A DNA stretch of 64,000 bases from Echinometra lucunter (taxonomy: Eukaryota > Echinodermata > Echinoidea > Camarodonta > Echinometridae), in the NCBI GenBank assembly GCA_029962745.1, contig CM057151.1, forward strand, positions 36,865,298-36,929,297, in the 5' to 3' direction. Under the pieces are notes generated by a model that saw nothing but the letters and a program-made list of their open reading frames with translations, was not told the origin of the DNA and searched no databases. Within the stretch, counting starts at the first letter, position 1. Every line of letters starts with the position of its first letter. This document shows, piece after piece, positions 46,766 through 57,625 of this stretch. Made by a program: the position numbers and the translations under genes.

Positions 46766-48035
46766 GAAGAGAGGAGGGAGATGAGTGTACTGACTGCCCC
46801 AATTTTATAAAGTGTATCTCATAATTTTGATTAATGATCAACCGTGACGTGTCCTCTATCTAAAAGTGGACGTCCCTGCCCTCAGTAATGCAAAATCTCC
46901 AACAAGAGTCACGGACTATGAAATTCCCTATCCAAAGCTCTCCCTTAACATGCTTAATTAAGGTGTTTATGACATGTTTGAGGGCAAGCCAGACACTCTC
47001 CCCTTGTCTTCAGCCCTGATTCAAATATTGATTCCATTCTGCATATTTCAGAACAATCAGAGTACATTCAGTTCTGGTTTCCATAGAGACGAGATGATGT
47101 CATTGACTTCATCCCATGTAGCGAGACAGGGACAGACGAGGCATAGATTCTCTTCCGCTTACTGAGCTTGGCAGTCATGACCCGTCTTACTCTGGCTGAT
47201 TGCATCTTGAACAGTGTTCACATCTCTCAATGGGCATTTACTGGTACATGGTTGAATCTCCTTACCCCGACTTTCAAAACAGGTACATCACCTAAGAAGG
47301 CCAATTTTTCGCTCTTTTGAATTTTGCACTTTCGTCCAAGCATGCCTACATCCTACGTTGTAAACCACTTTTTTCAATAGCTTTCAATAGCTTTTCAGCG
47401 TGTATTTGGGTGTTTGATAAATTTTGTCAGTTTTATTTTTTTTTTTTTTTTAATTTTCTTCTTCCTGTCCTCTTTTTCCGGGGAGGGGGGGGGGGGGGGG
47501 CTCCCAAACTTGCCATTAACTATAACCATACTCACTAAATCTATTTCCACTTTCACTGGCCCTTTAACAAATCAGTCTTTTTTTAAGAGTAAAATGTATA
47601 AGCATTAAAAGAATCATGAAATATTATTTGAAATACTTTAATACATATTTTAAATATTTCATACAGTGAAAACAAAAGTTACATCAAATGGGTGAAAATT
47701 ACATGTGTATAGCCTACATACATCTTGATCTCGTTTTCCATTCAACACTTCCAATTCTTGAGCACCATATATGGACCGACGAACATTTAATAAATTTTAA
47801 AGTTCAATGACCAGTACATGATAAATAATGAAATGTGTGAAAAGTGGATAAACTTTGGTTGCCCCGGTTGTTTACAAAAATTAGAATAAACTGATCAATG
47901 TCATGAATGGACAATAATGCTACTCTCAACTGATCAGGTTTATTGAAAGAATTGTACCAATAATGCAAAGAATCAATAAAGCATGTTTTCCACTCCATTC
48001 ATGAATCAGATAAAATCGTTGTACAGTGTATTTAA

Positions 48036-48590
48036 AGGAGAATGAAACCCTGGGGAAATATCCATTTAAATGAAAAGAGAGAGACAGAGAGAAGCAAAAT
48101 TATGAGAGTTATGAAAGTTTGAAAAATCTAAATTTACTTTTCTGTGGTGATCCTCAAATTGGCAATGTTGCTTCAAAATGGCAGATTTAGGACAACTCTC
48201 AATACCGTGTATGTTTTGTACACAAAATTTCATATTTTCTCCATTATCTCTAAAGATGCTACCTGTTTCTTTGTGAACCCAACATATGTTGTGTCAAATA
48301 CATTTTCCAATGATATATCTTCAGCTTAAAAGAGAAGCTGCATCTTGAGAGATAATAAGAAAAATATGAAATTTTGTGTGCAAAACATATTGTCCTTCTA
48401 AACCTGCCATTTTGAAGCAACATTGCCCATTTGAGGATCGCCATCAAAAGTAAACTGAGACTTTTCAAACTTTCATAACTTTCTCATTTTGTAACTGATT
48501 TTGATGGAACTTTTTGAAAATTGCTTCTCTCTATCCTCTCTTTCCTTTAAAATGGATTTTCCCTATGGTTTCATTCTCCTTTAAGAACCC
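48036..48590. mobile_element. Long foldback TTAA element, copy B
   Basis: Counterpart of 34446-35028 with TTAA on both sides (48032-48035, 48591-48594). About 28 bp shorter, missing part of the left arm. Confidence 0.88.
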
Positions 48591-48615
48591 CCCCCCCCCC
48601 CCCCCCCGTAAAAAC

Positions 48616-48824
48616 GGTTCCATGACATTTGCTCCGGCGACACTTGCTCCCATGGAAAATCTGCATATTAAGCCAAACATAAAACCTAACCCCAAACCTA
48701 ACACTAACCTTAATCCTTATCCTCACATCATTCTGAACCAAAACCCCTATCACAACCCTAACCCTAATCCTATGTCTTCCGAGAAATTAAGACAGGAGCA
48801 ACTGTCACAGGAGCAAATGTCGTG
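48616..48824. mobile_element. TTGCTCC-end element, member 2, copy B
   Basis: Counterpart of 35058-35264. Confidence 0.78.
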
Positions 48825-49250
48825 TCACCGTAAAAACACTTCATCTTGTCTATGGACCACACCCAAAGACAAACATGAATGAATCCAGGCTCGATTAGCA
48901 TTCATGCTATATTCTGGTTCCTTTTATCCTTTGATTGTATTCTATACATGTATCTGTATGTATCTCATATGTTTATTATTGGATAATAAATTTCAAGTTC
49001 AAGTTCAAGTTCAAATTCAAGAATCACAAGACATTCCTTTCCTTCTAAGTTTTGGAACAGTATCAGATACGGTGTACCATGATTACATGTATTTCAGGCT
49101 GTACAGTTCCACAAAGTATGAATCCATTTATACATCCGTTTCTCATAGTGCAGTAGATCCAGTAGATAACAAGAGAGCTTGACTCTCTTCACACTGGAAA
49201 GGAAAGGAGCAAACATAATATAAAATGCTATCAGCCTCTAAGTAGATAGC

Positions 49251-49912
49251 AGGCGCATTCACACACAAGAGGAATTGAAAATTGAATCGTGATTCAAATC
49301 GCGATCCAAATTTCAATTTTATTGCGACTGTTCATACACAGGGAAAGATCAAAATTTGAACAGTGATTCTAATCATGATTCAAATTTTCAATTTTTTTTT
49401 TTACCATTCACACACGAGGAAGGAACGAAAACAGGCAGGAAAGCCCTCAAACTTCTCCGCTTAAACTTCTTTATAACACAAATACTTTCCACCACACATC
49501 AACGAAAAGGACTGCAGCAAACTTTATGAAACAATATGTAGGCCTACTAATGAAGTTTTATGAACACTGATTTGTTTTCTCTCAATACGAGATTAACAGC
49601 ATCAAGATAGCGTGCAGCAGTGTATGCACAGCACATCATTTGGAAACAAACCGGATAGTGGACATTTGCGCACAGTAAAACGGTTTTAGAATCTTGATTC
49701 CGTTCACACGCACAACCCACAGCAAATACATGTAATCATGATCATTCTAAAAAATCGCACTCCTTACTGCGAATTGGATCGCAATTAGAATTGCAGTTAT
49801 TAGTGAGATTATTCTGTCCACACACCAAATAAAATCTAAATTCTAATCGCGATTAGAAAATTTATTTTTGAATCTCACTTTATCACTTTTTACCTTGTGT
49901 GTGAGTGCCCCT
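49251..49912. mobile_element. MITE with GCATTCACACACAAG ends, long allele
   Basis: 662-bp version. The extra block lies at about 49529-49777. Confidence 0.82.
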
Positions 49913-50206
49913 AGTACTGTATGTTAGTCTACAAACTGTGTTTCAATTGAAATCATGAACCTATTCTTGCAAGAATCAATGGGCTTTTGCAAAGATACAA
50001 ACCAGCTTCCATAACCACTGTTTCAGATCTTTTTCTCCATATATCACATTATACAAACAATATTTTAACAGGCAAGCAATAGATACTTTGTCTATCCTAC
50101 AAAGAAATCAATAGGTCTAAGGTCATAGACAAAAAAAAAAAAAAATTCTACAAGGCCATAGCCATACATTTAATGTGTCTCTCCCAGTTAGTCTGCAATC
50201 ATTCTT

Positions 50207-50650
50207 GCAGGTAAATTGTAATATTTGACCTCATTTGACCTTTGACTACTTACAAGACTTTGACCCTATAGTAACATTGACATTCCTATAGGGCATCTAC
50301 CATCCAAGTTTGGTCACAAATGGATATATGTTTCAAATGTTACTAATCCCAGTACATGTAGAAACTTGCAGGAAAATTTTAACATCTGACCTCATTTGAC
50401 CTCTGTCATCCATATAACATTAAAGTCACTTTAAGGCATCTACAGGGTACATCCAAGCTTGGTTAGAAACTGACTAGCGGTTCAAAAGTTACTAACTAAA
50501 TACTAAATAAAAAACATGAAACTTGCAGGTAAATGTCAACATTTGACCTCATTTGACTTTTGACGCCCAAATAACGTCGAGATACCTGTAAGGCACCTAC
50601 ATGTACCGTCAAAGTTTGATTACAAACAGAAACGAACCTCAAATTAAGCA
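50207..50650. repeat. About 160-bp tandem repeat with TGACCT half-sites, copy B
   Basis: Uninterrupted counterpart of 36385-37330. Confidence 0.8.
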
Positions 50651-51006
50651 TAAAATTCATCAATGAACTCAATATTTTTCCACTTCACCTGTACATGTAT
50701 TTCACTGTTACATTATCCTCCTAAAAACAAGAGTCACACTAAACCTAATCAATTCCCATGTAATCACATCAGGTGACAGGTCCCCACAAGGTTTTGGAAA
50801 AAATTGTTTTGTAGAGCAAGTTTTGGGGAAAAATTCGTTTTGAAGCTGCAAACACATTTTGAAGGTGGAATAGACAGGGAAAGAAATTGTAAAGCTAATT
50901 TTCTATATCAATAAAAAAAACCAACACAACAACTATGCATTTATGTTACACATTTGTATTGACTTGATTATGTGATCAGCTATCTTGAGGTTTGATTTAT
51001 CACTTG

Positions 51007-53853
51007 CTACGTAGCAGAAACAACTTCTTCATGATGATCTACCGATGCAACAACAGCCATTAAAACCTGTTGAGCTCTCTCCTCTTCCTCCAGCTGAGCC
51101 TGAATCTGAATTTCATGGATACTCTGGTCAATTTCAAACTGCTCTGGGTCTTGCATCAAGTGAAGTACCTGACCATCTCTAGGGTGATCTGAGATAATGA
51201 CCTCTTGGCAAGTTTCGTCATCCTGGACCACAACTTCGGACACCTGGTCCATGTAGTTAACACCACTTACTACCTGGACAACAGCAGCCTGATTGGTCTG
51301 CTCCACCTCTGTTGATGCATTGTTAATGGCTTGCTCAATATCTTCAAGGATGTCTGTAAAGACCTTCTGTTCAGATCCATGTGCAGCCTCATGCTTTTTG
51401 AGGGCCTTGTAGTATTTGAAAGTAGCTCCACAGACTTTGCAGATCTGTGGTTCAACCCCAGTATGGATAATGAGTTTGTGCTTGCGTAGACTTTTCATTC
51501 GCAAAAATTTAACATCACAAAGATCGCACTGGAATTTCTTTTCACGAGTATGGCAGAGCATGTGGTCTTTCAGGCCTCCTGACTGAGAGAATCTTTTCCC
51601 ACATTTCTCACATTCAAAGGGCTTCTCCCCTGTGTGAACACGCATATGAATCTCCAACTGCTTTTCCCTTTCAAAATGTTTGGAACACACTCCACACGAG
51701 AAACGTTTCCCACTTGTTGCCTCACAGTGATGCTTCAAAAGTCTTTTTAGGTGATGATAAATCTTACCGCAGTTTGCACACACATAGGCCATCTTTCCTT
51801 TAGCTCCATCTATGTGAGATACCCGCTTATGAGCTTGAAGAGCTTTAGATCGAGGGAACTGTTTGTCACATTGGTCACATGGGAAGGCTTTGTCTCTTTT
51901 GTGGGTACTCTCATGATATCGGAGTGTACTATTGTGGGCGAAACGCTTTCCGCAATGTGAACATTCATATTTTTTCTCACCTGTGTGGACACGCTGGTGC
52001 AACCTAAAATTTGCAATTTTTGCAAATGTTTTGCCACATACCGTACAGACAAAAGGTCTCTCTCCCGTATGTATACGCATGTGTTCAATTAGGCGGTCTC
52101 GTCGCTCATACATCCTTCCACAATCACCACATGAATACAGTTTGACTGGTGCATTGAGACATCGATGGGTCTTCAGATACCTTGAATACATGAAAGACCT
52201 GCCGCAGGTGTCGCATGTAAATGGACGAAGGCCAGTGCAAGAGTTCCTCCCTGTATGATTTTGCAGGCATCGCAGTGTTTTGAACCTTTTGTTACAGTTC
52301 TCACATGAGTATGGCTTATCTTGGTTATGGGTTTTCAAATGTTTTTTTGTACTATGCGTGCGCTTGTGGTGCGTGAGATTGATTATGCTTCTAAAATTCT
52401 TTCCACACAATTCACACATATATTGCTTATCTGGAGTGCCACCTGGTTCATGCTCAGGACTTTCAGCTGTGTCTCTTGAGGATTTGATTTCATCAGCATG
52501 CTCGTGCACATTTTCTAAATACTGATGAGCAGTGGTGTCAGCAGGTACCTCCACCTCTCCTGTCATGTCCATCATGCTCTGATTCTCCCTGCTGCATTCC
52601 TGATCAATATTGCTTATCTTTCGAGGCCTTCCTCTTTTCCTGCATTGTACTTTTCCTTCTGAACACATCTTCAAACTTTGATGTCTTTGAAGACTTTGAG
52701 CCTTGGTGAACTGGCTTCCACAATCCTTGCATACATAGGTTTCTAAATTCTCATGGGTGTTCTGATGACTGTTCAAGTGACACAGCTGCTTAAAAGACTT
52801 TCCACAGGTTTTACAGTTGTAAGGCCGCTCATTTGTATGAACACGTAAATGCACTCTCAGTTCAGCAACCCTTTTAAAGTGTTTCTTACAGAATTCACAT
52901 TCATACACTTCCTTAAAGATCCTTCCTTTGTCACAGACCTCACTTTCTTTACTCTCTGGATTCTCTACCTGAACACGGACCTTCTCAAAGTTCCAGTTGA
53001 CTAACTTTCTCTTCATTTTTTTATTGCCTGTGTGAAAAACCATGTGTCTCTTAAGACTCCTTGCCTGGGTAAACTTGTAGCCACAGAAGGAGCACTCATG
53101 CTTTTGACCAGAATGTGTGTCCACATGAAATTGTAGTGTACTACGTTGTGAGAACTTTTTGTCACAGAGAGTGCAATGGTAAGGTCGCTCCCCAGTATGT
53201 GTGCGGCAATGTACCAGAAGTGTATACTTGTCAACAAAGCTCTTCCTACAAACTTTGCAGACCAATCTTCTTTTTGCAGAAGATGCACCCTCAGGAATTT
53301 GTTCTCCTGTTTCCCTGCTCTCCTCTACCCAGTCAGCTTCAACAGCCAATCGTTTTCCACAAGTACCTAACTGAATGTGCCTCCTCAAACTGCTATGCCT
53401 TGTAAATATACGTCCACAAGTCTCACATCGAAGGGATTCTTTGGCTGCTTTTCTATCAATATTACTAGCTGATCCTTCATCCCGCGGTTCAACTGTTTCC
53501 TCTTCTAATTTTGATTTTCTGCTCTGCTTAGTTTGCAACTTTACAGCTCCATTTTCTTCAGAAAGATTTTCCTTTGTGCCCACGTCTACACCACCAGTTT
53601 TGCGATGCAGTTCATGAACTTTTTGTGATGCTACCCCACATTTTTTACCAATATTGTCACGTGTGTTACACGAGGAAAGAGTCTTAATGGATTCACGATT
53701 TCCATGTTTTTTATCTAGTGATTTTCCACTCAGTAGAAAGGTACTTTTCTTCTGCAGGGCAGGTGGTGTGACTTCTACCGATGTGTCAAGGTATCGGGCT
53801 GGAAGCTTTCGATTAGATCTCTGAGATCTTCTGGATGGAGTGTCCTGGCTCAT
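51007..53853 (-). CDS. C2H2 zinc-finger protein, about 19 fingers, AT-hook
   Basis: Intact 948-codon reading frame without introns, from ATG at 53853 to TAG at 51007-51009. A probable nuclear DNA-binding factor; targets unknown. Residues 1-142 are basic and low in structure. Fingers lie at about 143-165, 199-274 (three), 319-397 (three), 480-500, 517-565 (two), 575-680 (four) and 692-825 (five). Fingers 1, 7 and 9 end in Cys (C2HC), and those at 547 and 692 are degenerate. TGERP/TGEKP-type linkers join several fingers. KRGRPRK at 406-412 is an AT-hook-like motif, a second potential DNA-binding element. Residues 826-948 are acidic with no finger and could be a regulatory tail. No KRAB, SCAN, BTB or ZAD domain seen. 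An upstream acceptor suggests a non-coding first exon. The family is certain, the ortholog unknown. Confidence 0.93.
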   Translation of the reverse strand: MSQDTPSRRSQRSNRKLPARYLDTSVEVTPPALQKKSTFLLSGKSLDKKHGNRESIKTLSSCNTRDNIGKKCGVASQKVHELHRKTGGVDVGTKENLSEENGAVKLQTKQSRKSKLEEETVEPRDEGSASNIDRKAAKESLRCETCGRIFTRHSSLRRHIQLGTCGKRLAVEADWVEESRETGEQIPEGASSAKRRLVCKVCRKSFVDKYTLLVHCRTHTGERPYHCTLCDKKFSQRSTLQFHVDTHSGQKHECSFCGYKFTQARSLKRHMVFHTGNKKMKRKLVNWNFEKVRVQVENPESKESEVCDKGRIFKEVYECEFCKKHFKRVAELRVHLRVHTNERPYNCKTCGKSFKQLCHLNSHQNTHENLETYVCKDCGSQFTKAQSLQRHQSLKMCSEGKVQCRKRGRPRKISNIDQECSRENQSMMDMTGEVEVPADTTAHQYLENVHEHADEIKSSRDTAESPEHEPGGTPDKQYMCELCGKNFRSIINLTHHKRTHSTKKHLKTHNQDKPYSCENCNKRFKTLRCLQNHTGRNSCTGLRPFTCDTCGRSFMYSRYLKTHRCLNAPVKLYSCGDCGRMYERRDRLIEHMRIHTGERPFVCTVCGKTFAKIANFRLHQRVHTGEKKYECSHCGKRFAHNSTLRYHESTHKRDKAFPCDQCDKQFPRSKALQAHKRVSHIDGAKGKMAYVCANCGKIYHHLKRLLKHHCEATSGKRFSCGVCSKHFEREKQLEIHMRVHTGEKPFECEKCGKRFSQSGGLKDHMLCHTREKKFQCDLCDVKFLRMKSLRKHKLIIHTGVEPQICKVCGATFKYYKALKKHEAAHGSEQKVFTDILEDIEQAINNASTEVEQTNQAAVVQVVSGVNYMDQVSEVVVQDDETCQEVIISDHPRDGQVLHLMQDPEQFEIDQSIHEIQIQAQLEEEERAQQVLMAVVASVDHHEEVVSAT

Positions 53854-53883
53854 GGCTGCTGCACACCAGTAAATCTTACAGGA
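53854..53883 (-). other. 5' UTR part of zinc-finger exon with upstream splice acceptor
   Basis: On the minus strand TTTGTTTACTTCTAG ends at 53884 with a pyrimidine-rich lead, 30 bases before the ATG. This is a good acceptor for a non-coding upstream exon. Confidence 0.5.
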
Positions 53884-55110
53884 CTAGAAGTAAACAAAAG
53901 AAAGAAAGAGTGAAACAACATGTGTTATTCTGCATTTGAATTTTAGGATGAAATGTACCTACTGAACACAAATGGCAGCCTGGCAGGTGTGGTAGCAATC
54001 GGCCGAACAGAACCATCCATGCTCAAAAATAGGATAAGTATGAAACTGATAAAATATAGTCTCACATTGTCAGTTTTTGCGTAAAAGGATACTATGCTTG
54101 AGATCATGTGCTATTCTGTTCATTATTTCCTGTATGACATAGGACTACAGTTTAGCGTAAATATCTGAAAGGAATCAGTCACCCCATTGGGCTGGGGCAA
54201 AAAGGTGTGACATAGGACAAACAAATGGAATTGTATTTTTGAAATGAAATATTTTCTTTTATCTACTTGGTAACACAGATTCTTCAACAGATTCCATTCA
54301 AATTTTTTTCATACAACCTTGCATGGTTGAAATTGATAAGAAAGAAAATATGACAAAAATAATAATAATTAGATCATTTATATAGCCCAGTCATTACATA
54401 TATGTAAATATACTCTACTGCGCTGTAATGTAACAGAGCTCCCAACAATGTTACTGCTCAAACAAGTTAAACATATACATGCAATACAACTAACCAAAAA
54501 CTTCTGAAAAAAAGTGAGTCTTCAATAAAACTTTGAAGACGATAACAGATGGGGCTTTTCTTATTTCCAGTGGGAGTTTATTCCAAAGTTTTGAAGCAAC
54601 GCAACTGAAAGCACAATCCCCAAGAGTTACTTTTGTTTTTAAGTGAGGTAGCTTTAGAAGCAGCTTATCCTGTGTACTTCGTAAGTTATGTGCATATGAA
54701 TGCTACCTAACTGATACCACCATTAAAAAAAAAAAACACCATTACAAGGACACTGTTTTCATTCCTACACATGTAGAACAATGCAGCCTTCGACAATTAA
54801 TATCAGGTGTGACGACTTAATATGTTGTCATAAAAATGTGCTAAGAATATATACAAAATATTGATTTCAGGCTTTTCATATTTCCTGATAGTTTGTTTTG
54901 ATCTACCATCTCACCAAATTTGGGAACCATCTGCAAGATAGAAACGTGTTTTTCTTTGATTAAAAATTACCATTTGGGGAGATTACTAAAATGTATGACC
55001 AACATGCTGGGTAAAACCTTCATATTAAAATGTGTACATAATTCAAGAGTTATTCACTGTGGCTTTCAAAATCTAAAGAGGGAGAGAAGTCCATGCTTGA
55101 GCCTAATCTG
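53884..55110. other. Upstream region of zinc-finger gene
   Basis: AT-rich. Contains at 54358-54690 an interspersed repeat starting with AATAATAATAATTAGATCATTT and ATAGCCCAG, followed by sequence resembling a widespread dispersed repeat (CAGTGGGAGTTTATTCCA). Nothing coding recognised. Confidence 0.5.
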
Positions 55111-55260
55111 GGGCCCGTAACACAAAAGGTTGGGATCAATCGCAAATTTAAAACAACCATTCTGATTGGTCCTGGGTGACATTTTTGAACAAGATGTGCA
55201 TGAAACAATGGTCTTGATTGGCTGTTACAACTTTGTGATTGATTGCAAATCTTTGTGTTA

Positions 55261-55291
<31 letters not shown>
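55111..55291. mobile_element. Foldback MITE ending in a 30-base G run
   Basis: Left arm CCCGTAACACAAAAGG and right arm CTTTGTGTTACGGG are inverted, with GATCAATCGCAAATT and GATTGATTGCAAATC further inside. The terminal GGG is expanded to 30 G at 55262-55291. Confidence 0.78.
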
Positions 55292-55292
<1 letters not shown>

Positions 55293-55419
55293 GCCAGATA
55301 ATCCACTTATAGTCAGTGCTAGGGATTTTCATTCAACCATTTAATGAGACAGACAATAGGACACCAATATGGCACTCCTGGATGGTCACTTCTTTTTACA
55401 TCCTGCTTTATCTATTTTG

Positions 55420-55646
55420 CAGAGCTGCCAACCCCAGTTGGGTAAAAATCCTATTCTTTATTTCTTTTTATCCTATTTTCAGGCCCAAAATCCTATTTGT
55501 TTCAAATTTCAAAACATCCAAAAGTATAAAGAGTCATTTTTACAAGTTTCAAAAATCCTATTTCAATGGGAAAAATCCTATTCAGTGTCATATTCCCCTT
55601 AAAAATCCTACTAAATAGGATAAAATCCTACTAACTGGCAGCTCTG
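55420..55646. mobile_element. 227-bp element with CAGAGCTGCCA ends
   Basis: Perfect 11-bp inverted ends CAGAGCTGCCA and TGGCAGCTCTG. The interior repeats AAATCCTATT or AAATCCTACT about eight times. Flanks ATTTTG and ATTCTG are similar but not a clean 8-bp duplication. End sequence suggests hAT. Confidence 0.75.
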
Positions 55647-55849
55647 ATTCTGGTGATTGGCCTGTCTGACCATGGTCTGACAGGCTCTCCTCATTGTAAT
55701 TTCAAAGGGTTTGCATGTCTTGACTACGCAAATTATACATCATTCAAATGATTCGAGTACAAGTCTTCAGACTATATTAAAAAGTAAAAATGCAAAATGT
55801 CCAACTTATTGGTCATTTTTGTGGGGTCTTTAAGGTGTTGCTCACTATT

Positions 55850-56115
55850 TTGAAGGTTGTTATTCTGAAAACTCATTATTCTGAAGGTTTGTATTTTTCG
55901 AAGTCTGTTTTTCCAAACAGAATCCAAAGGTTCGTTATTCCGAACACGCAAATATCATACATCTGCAAGCGCAAAATCTGAAAAAGGAAATTTTATCCGA
56001 ACATCTGCTGCATTATTCAAAGTTTGTTATTCCAAAAATTCATAATTCCGACGGTTCGTTATTCCGAAAATGAAATATGGTTTGTTAATCTGAAAATGAA
56101 ATAAGGTTTGTAGTC
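55850..56115. repeat. Degenerate GTTCGTTATTCCGAA minisatellite
   Basis: Variants of GGTTCGTTATTCCGAA recur about every 20-30 bases (55858, 55886, 55928, 56023, 56057, 56081). Confidence 0.8.
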
Positions 56116-56760
56116 TGAAAATTAATGAAAGTCCAAATAACATCAGCAAAATGCAAAGAAATGTTAAGAAAATCTTTTAAACTTGCATAAAAAAGGTTGC
56201 TTTGTCCCCACTTTCTCATCATATTGCTTCGAAGTATGACACTATTGTAACTGTATGCAATGCATATTGAGCATTACTAGCATCTTCATAGACTTGCTGT
56301 ACACATTCGATCTACATGTACAGTTTATCCCCCCCCCAAAAAAAAAAAATATGAGCCTGTAAGTATCAATTATGAAAGAAATAAGTGTGCAATATGAAAA
56401 GTCATTGTAGATTATGAAAACATAACTATTTCTCTACTAGTCAGCGAAGACCCCGTCTGATTCAGTCCAGTAGCCACAAAGAAATAGGAATTTTTGTAAA
56501 CAATGTCATAAGTCCCTACTGTCCAAGTTTGAACAAAAGGGACCCTCAAATCAATACCGACAAATTACACTTCTTTTTTAATTGTTTGCAATTGTGCTAT
56601 GGTTGTGATGTAAACCCTTCACAAGGATAGTGGGATTGTCCATTGTGCTTTGAGTTCTCCATCTGTCCAAACTTGGATGGGAAGGACCTACAGGGTATGA
56701 AGTCCGTTTCAAAAATCTGTATTTCTTCGTGACTACTGGACCAAATCAGACAGGGTCTTG

Positions 56761-56893
56761 TGCTGCATTTCATGAAAACCGTCATCAGTCTAAGTTCATG
56801 GAAATCCCATTGAAACATGTGTTAACTCTACAACACACTTTTCAATGGGATATTCAAGACGTTAGACTTATGACAGTTTCATGAAACGGCTCC
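56761..56893. mobile_element. Foldback MITE (family F1), upstream of zinc-finger gene
   Basis: A diverged independent member: TGCATTTCATGAAAACCGTC at the left and GTTAGACTTATGACAGTTTC near the right arm. Confidence 0.7.
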
Positions 56894-56946
56894 AAGGTGA
56901 TTCATGCTTGTATCATGTGACTTTAAACAGAATAAAATTTGAGCTT

Positions 56947-57067
56947 GCATTTCAACCGTATTAAAACGATCGACCAACACGAAACAACAACAATAATGAA
57001 AAAATCGTTCATACGTATATGCCCAAATGTACGTGGTCGATCGTTTGAATACGGCCGGTTGAAATGC
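56947..57067. repeat. Inverted repeat with about 30-bp arms
   Basis: Arms ACGATCGACCA (56947-56976, with TTTCAACCGTATTAAA before it) and TGGTCGATCGT (57034-57067, followed by TTGAATACGG...TTGAAATGC). Loop of about 57 bp. Confidence 0.75.
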
Positions 57068-57180
57068 GAGACGTCGCAAATTCGCTGATCTCCCTGCGAA
57101 AAGCGCGGAGGGGAACAGAGATAGAGGTTGGCTGCTGCAAGATTTTCTTTATTTCTTTACTTATCTCTGGGCAAGAGTTC

Positions 57181-57530
57181 GGCAAACCCGGAGAATAGGG
57201 GACCGGAACGCACGTGCATGCCATTCGTACTGTGCAGAGATCGGCAGAGACAGTGACAAGTCCATAATCAAGTTCAAAATGACTTTAAAATATGTTTTAA
57301 TCAGGTAATTATGTTCTAATATATTACATTGTTCTCTCGGCTTCCAAATGTGTGATTATGTGGTGAAAATCATTTTGATTTTTGCCAGAAAAACTCACAA
57401 ATTTTTCATCCATGAATCTTGTGCAGATCGTCCCCCTCGCCGCCGACTCCGCCGCTGCCACCGGCTGCATTTGTTTGCACACAAATGAATATGTGCGCAC
57501 GTCCCGGTCCCCTATTCTCCGGGTTTGCCA
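57181..57530. repeat. Inverted repeat, 26-bp core arms about 290 bp apart
   Basis: GGCAAACCCGGAGAATAGGG plus GACCGG at 57181-57206 reappears inverted, ending CTATTCTCCGGGTTTGCC, at about 57505-57530. It brackets the CG-rich block at 57425-57470. Confidence 0.8.
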
Positions 57531-57535
57531 AGAGT
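57399..57535 (-). promoter_or_regulatory. Candidate CpG-rich first exon or promoter of zinc-finger gene
   Basis: On the minus strand a GC- and CG-rich block (GGCAGCGGCGGAGTCGGCGG) leads to AAAATTT and a donor-like GTGAGT at 57398-57393. It could splice to 53883 across 3.5 kb. No TATA box or transcript evidence, so this is a guess based on composition and a donor motif. Confidence 0.25.
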
Positions 57536-57625
57536 TCCATATGTACCCCCCACTAAAATTGAAAAAAAATATAAGGATATGATTTGGAATGATAGGTCTA
57601 ATCATAATATCAAATATGGCAGAGT

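Larger units (their letters stand above)
39050..51006. other. Intergenic region between the two genes, copy B
   Basis: Repeats the content of 25467-37665 with small indels. It reaches the zinc-finger stop codon. Confidence 0.6.
39001..51850. repeat. Large direct duplication 2, copy B
   Basis: Partner of 25410-38500. It runs directly into the intact zinc-finger gene. Confidence 0.92.
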
